Shown here: piece after piece, positions 60,007-64,000 of the stretch | Numbering within the stretch: position 1 is the stretch's first letter | How the letters are laid out: every line of letters starts with the position of its first letter | Source: Salticus scenicus | Taxonomy: Eukaryota > Arthropoda > Arachnida > Araneae > Salticidae | Reading direction: 5' to 3' | Assembly (NCBI GenBank): GCA_963930645.1 | Contig: OZ005655.1 | Coordinates: 134,047,626-134,111,625 of the forward strand | DNA length: 64,000 nucleotides | The notes under the pieces: model-generated | What the model was told of the DNA's origin: nothing | The model's database searches: none | The model's input: the letters and a program-made list of their open reading frames with translations, nothing else | Made by a program: the position numbers and the translations under genes

Positions 60007-62134
60007 TAGCTTGATCAGTATCATTATCAAAATGTTTTTTAATCCTACGCTCTAGGGTAGCGTAACTATGTGACGAAATGCAACAGACACAACCGTCTTA
60101 AACCAAATTTTGCGTTTATTTTCAACGAATGTTTAAATAAATTATATTTATGTTGCTTTGGCGTCCTATTTAGTTAGAAATATTCTTATATTTTTGGGAG
60201 AAAGACATCGATGTTATTTGGTCCAGCAAAATTAACTCTATCGGGCGAAGAGGGACGGGGGGTGGGGGGAGGGGATTAGGTTATCAAAAACTTTTGGGCG
60301 ACATTGTAAATATTACTTTCTAGCAACCTCATTGTTCCCCCATGATTACTTGCCAAAATGTGTTTAATTTGAATAAACAGCAATTGAGTAAAATCAAATT
60401 ATTTTGTTTTGAACTTTTAAGAACTAATGGTTAACTTTCACTTAATTATACTTAGAAACACTCTTAATCTTGAAGCATCTAGCAAATAAATCTCTCTCCA
60501 GAGATGTTGGAAGCTGGTAAATTCTAATTGTTATGAGTATGCCATTTGTGTGTGAGTAACTTCAGTATCGCGTTTACGCTACTTGCACTTTAAAAATTAG
60601 CTAATCTCCAATCTGGATAGATATTTCTTTCGCCTTAAAATTTCTAATCTAAAAATGCATACACACACTAAATTGAATGCTAAAACTATTCAACTTCTTC
60701 TAGCACTTCTCACATTTCAATTGAAACAAAAGGTAGAGCTGAACTAAATAGGCTTCTAACCCAGAGCGCTAAAGTGATTGAATGAAGCCTCACAGCCGTA
60801 CATGGATTTATTTTTTAACTAAAATGTTCGTTAAATATCTTCTTTTCAAATGTGCTTTTTAAAATGATACAAAATAATTTACGTATCTCAAAATTTAAAT
60901 TAAACTTTTTTTTTTTTTTTTTTTTGAGAGCATATTTATATAAGACAAGATAAATGTAGTAAAAAAGATATATTTATTGAAATTCTTCTAGTGCAATTTA
61001 ATAATTTAATGATAGTTTTCAGAAACTTAATTATTTTCCTTGTTTTATTCTCTATTTTAAACATCTCGCTAATTGCAGGATAAATAAAGTTGAAAACTTT
61101 GAAGTTGTAAATTCATAAGCAGTATAAGAAAATAATTTACGGGCCTCCGGTTGATATAATTGCACTCACAAAGTGCTTAATAGATCTGATATCATCTGTT
61201 AATTGAAACACAACTAGAAATGTGGATGTCTGTTGAAGTAATTAACAGCAATTTGATAAGCGTTGAAAGAGTCAGATACACCAACTCTCTTAGCATTAAC
61301 TTTCTAAACATTCTCTCAAACCTAAATGAATTGAAGTTCAAAGACGAAGCAATGAGCAACAAATTTTATGATAATCCATCTTCAAGCTAACAATTACTTT
61401 GTCTTCCTAACCCGATGTCATTTGTTTTACATATTAAAGAGGAAGGTTACTTTTAAAAACGTGCTTAATGAGAATAATTTAAATTTGAATTCATGTAAGA
61501 AATTGCTTAAATTGCATAATGTTACGATTTAACATGCCGGCTTTTTTCAAAATATATTTAATAAGACTGCTTATTTTTAATTTCCTAGAAAAGAAAATGT
61601 ATGTAATATTTTATTTAAAAAAATAATAATAAATAAAAATAAATTAATAAATTACATAATCAGTGTTGTAATTTGAGATTTTTTTAACCATATAATGATA
61701 TGGTAGATCATTATATGGCTATGCAAATTATTAAAAATGCGTATTTATAAAAGATGCAAGATCTGTATTTTAATATAAAACTTAAATATACATCAAGAAT
61801 AAAACAGAAATTATTTTCGGGAAAAAAAGCTACGTGAGGTTGATGAGGTATGATTTTTTAAAATCATTATATTTTTATAACTCATTAAAGTGTCTAGAGA
61901 GTATTAATCTTAAAAATAAAATATAGCTTTCGCATTTTTTTTTTAACTCCACTGCCTGCAATATACAAAAAAATATTGTTCACCTAAGGATTTAAAACTT
62001 ACCACACACATTTATTTAAAAGATATCTACAAACTCAATTAATATTATTTAAATAAACTGAAATTATTTATTTAAAAAAAGAAAAGTTTAAAGATTTAAA
62101 TTTTTAAACTTTTAAACTTTACATAGAATATCTA

Positions 62135-62856
62135 CCAATAAGTATTTGGACACATTCGAATTTAGACGTTTTGTCAAAGATCTAGACAAATTCTTTAGGC
62201 ATTATCTTGAAACTTTGTGAGTATAAGCAATATGTTATACATCATATATTTCAGCAAAAATATTGTCCTGAATGAGAGAATAGTAAAAAATTAAACAAAA
62301 ATGAAAATATTTTGGATCACCCGTAAATACTAATGCTTGAAATGAATTGTGGTTATAGCATGCGATTACCGGGATTATTCTAACAACCTGTATAAATATT
62401 TGTGAGGCTACCGCATATATTCAAGGAGATACAACGATTTCTTGAAAGAAAAAAGCAAAAATAATCCACTTTTTTAATTATAACACGTAGTGCATTAGAC
62501 GAAGTGAAAAGCCATTTTTAGGAAACTTTATGTAAAATATTATGCATAGCAAACTGTAATCACAATGCAAAAATAAATTACTTACGAAATATGAGCATTT
62601 CTTAAAAATAATTTTTAACTACGTATATGCGAGATTTTAAAACACTTCCTTTTCGTAATTTAAAAGCCAAAAGTATTGAGCAACTTTTATGAAAACCATA
62701 ACAAATACCGTGGTAGTTCAAAACGTTATGACAGATAGAATCAACAGAATTTCAGTTCTTCTAAAAAGAAAAAAAAATGAAAATGACAGGGGGCTTTATC
62801 AATAATTTTTAACAATCAGTGAAAACCGCATTATCAATGGGCCTTCACTAAATAAA
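62135..62856 (+). mobile_element. Half of a foldback element at the outer end of the right arm
   Basis: It begins after TA with CCAATAAGTATTTGGACAC and matches the right half of 33453-36578 in inverse orientation. Similarity stops at about 62856, where a different repeat begins, so only one half is present. Confidence 0.75.
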
Positions 62857-62865
62857 AAAAATCTT

Positions 62866-63840
62866 GAGTGACTCCACTCGACTTTCCGAACATTGAGTAA
62901 CTAACAGTTTTGTAGATAAAATAAAGAAAGAGGAGTTGCTAAACAAACAAAAGAGAGAAAACCATAACAGAGTGTTTGAGTATTTTTCTCCATATATCAC
63001 ACGAGGTTTTATTTAACGCTACTGAACTTTGAGCCTTTAGATCATAATGATAAAGAATTTTTCGTTGTGTCCCTGTAAAAATCTATAAATTCTGACAAAC
63101 TTAAACAAATTTTCACATTTTACCCACAATTTTGTCAAAGTCCCACATTTTTTTTTTTTTTTTTTTTTTTTTTAATTATTGTTACTGAGTGAATTTGTAT
63201 AGGAAAATATAGAAGAAAGTCTCGTGGTGGTCACAATTCACCAAAATTCTTATAGTTAGTGCAACAGTGATTTATAATATTCATACAAATTTTCAGCTCA
63301 ATTGAATAAGGCGTTTAGATGCTATTGCACTTTTAAAAATTTGGTGTCATAGGCCATAATGATAAAGAATTTTTCTTTGTGTCCCTGTAAAAAAACTGTA
63401 AGTGCTAGATTCACCAAAATCTATACAGTTGGTTCAAATGTGACCTATAACATGTGTACAAATTCTTTGCTCAGATTAATAAGGCGTTTAGACGCTATCA
63501 CACTTTTAAAAATTTGGCAAAGAATTTTTCTTTGTGTCCCTGTAAAAACACTATAAGTGCTAGATTCTCCAAAATCTATACAGATTGAGTATCTGTGATC
63601 TATAATATGTGTATAAAGTTTTTGCTCAATTGAATAAGGCGTTTAGATGCTATCGCACTTTTAAGATTTTGGTCCCTTGGCCATAATGATAAAGAATTTT
63701 TCTTTGTGTCCCTGTAAAAAAACTACATGTGCTAGATTCACCAAAATCTATAGGGTTCGTACTATGGTGACTTACAATATACGTACCAACTTCCAGCGTA
63801 TACGAACAAAGCGTTTAGACGCTAGCGTGTTCACTCACAG
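62866..63840 (+). repeat. Composite repeat with a satellite array (about 155 to 172-bp monomers)
   Basis: The first 130 bp are the inverse of 3841-3975. Monomers follow, with AAAGAATTTTTCTTTGTGTC boxes near 63052, 63364, 63519 and 63691. Each is followed by GCTAGATTCNCCAAAATCTA and AATAAGGCGTTTAGANGCTA. Open frames across the monomers (LCPCKK, ARFTKIY) are by-products of the repeat and are not called as genes. Confidence 0.85.
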
Positions 63841-63912
63841 ACATACACACATACATACACACATACATACACACATACATACACACATACATACACACAC
63901 ACATACATACAT
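63836..63912. repeat. (ACACATACATAC)n simple repeat
   Basis: A 12-bp-period CATACATACACA repeat at the end of the satellite array. The array at 34.2-35.6 kb also ends in a CAGACA/CACA-type simple repeat. Confidence 0.95.
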
Positions 63913-64000
63913 CATCGTAAAAATAGTGAAAACGGACTCGTTGGACCTCGAAACGTATAGAAACATCAAAATCTCGAATTCGCATTTTTGACATGATTAC

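Larger units (their letters stand above)
48625..62856 (-). repeat. Right arm of the giant inverted repeat (includes Helitron 48960-56135)
   Basis: This is the reverse complement of 35846-43370. After removal of the Helitron (7.18 kb), about 7.06 kb of arm remains. The inner end is near 48625 (a GT/TA tract and ATATGCATATG-like sequence shared with 43290-43365). The outer end is near 62856, in the middle of a foldback element. Arm-specific additions are the Helitron, the MITE at 59795-60006 and a longer (TA)n tract at 58391-58437. Confidence 0.9.

Noticed and set aside
35846..62856. The inverted repeat as a fold-back assembly artefact
   Set aside because: Artefactual fold-backs give near-identical arms. 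These arms differ at roughly one base in ten and carry different insertions.
63359..63991. Open frames containing LCPCKK and ARFTKIY, similar to a frame near 3.7 kb
   Set aside because: The similarity follows the satellite monomer at DNA level, recurs with the monomer period and lacks a conserved start. It is repeat-derived, not a gene family.

Overview
This window is AT-rich eukaryotic DNA packed with mobile elements and microsatellites, and it contains no convincing host protein-coding gene. Long (TA)n, poly-A/T and (CT)n/(GT)n tracts, tRNA genes with internal Pol III boxes, an autonomous-type Helitron, Tc1/mariner and hAT derivatives, and a 170-bp satellite family all point to an animal, most likely an arthropod. 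An arachnid would fit, but that is inference; I cannot name the species.

Layout. 1-3.5 kb: AT-rich DNA and a TA-flanked foldback element (1817-3492) hosting a palindromic MITE. 5.0-9.3 kb: a dead Tc1-like element on the minus strand, interrupted by a 2.5-kb TA-flanked element and by a hAT-type MITE with an 8-bp target duplication. 9.5-10.8 kb: two further palindromic MITEs. 11.6-13.1 kb: a non-autonomous Helitron. 13.85 kb: a tRNA-Thr(UGU)-like copy. 15.4-17.2 kb: a second copy of the 2.5-kb element type, itself carrying a MITE. 17.2-24 kb: mostly featureless AT-rich DNA. 24.1-25.0 kb: a small inverted cluster of tRNA-Thr units. 27.3-30.2 kb: a tandem duplication whose second copy received a 2.1-kb Helitron. 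32.6-33.0 kb: a Helitron 3' fragment. 33.5-36.6 kb: a foldback element split by a satellite array.

The dominant structure is a giant inverted repeat. Its left arm is about 35,846-43,370. Its right arm is about 48,625-62,856 and includes a 7.2-kb Helitron. Once later insertions are removed, the arms are about 7 to 7.5 kb each and roughly 90% alike by eye. At the inner edge of both arms lies the same 0.75-kb IS630/Tc1-mariner-type element. In the right arm this element is split by the Helitron (48,960-56,135, minus strand), and the Helitron in turn contains a solo-LTR-like insert. The spacer (43.4-48.6 kb) holds a Helitron nested in another of the same family. The two arms act as internal controls for each other: they show empty target sites and allow insertions to be ordered in time.

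The only substantial coding capacity is the Helitron Rep/helicase on the minus strand: a Rep (HUH, two-tyrosine) part, an 88-bp intron and a PIF1-like helicase. The frame is broken at three short indels, all in homopolymer or dinucleotide runs. This protein, or intact relatives elsewhere in the genome, is the likely source of mobilisation for the coding-free Helitrons in the window.
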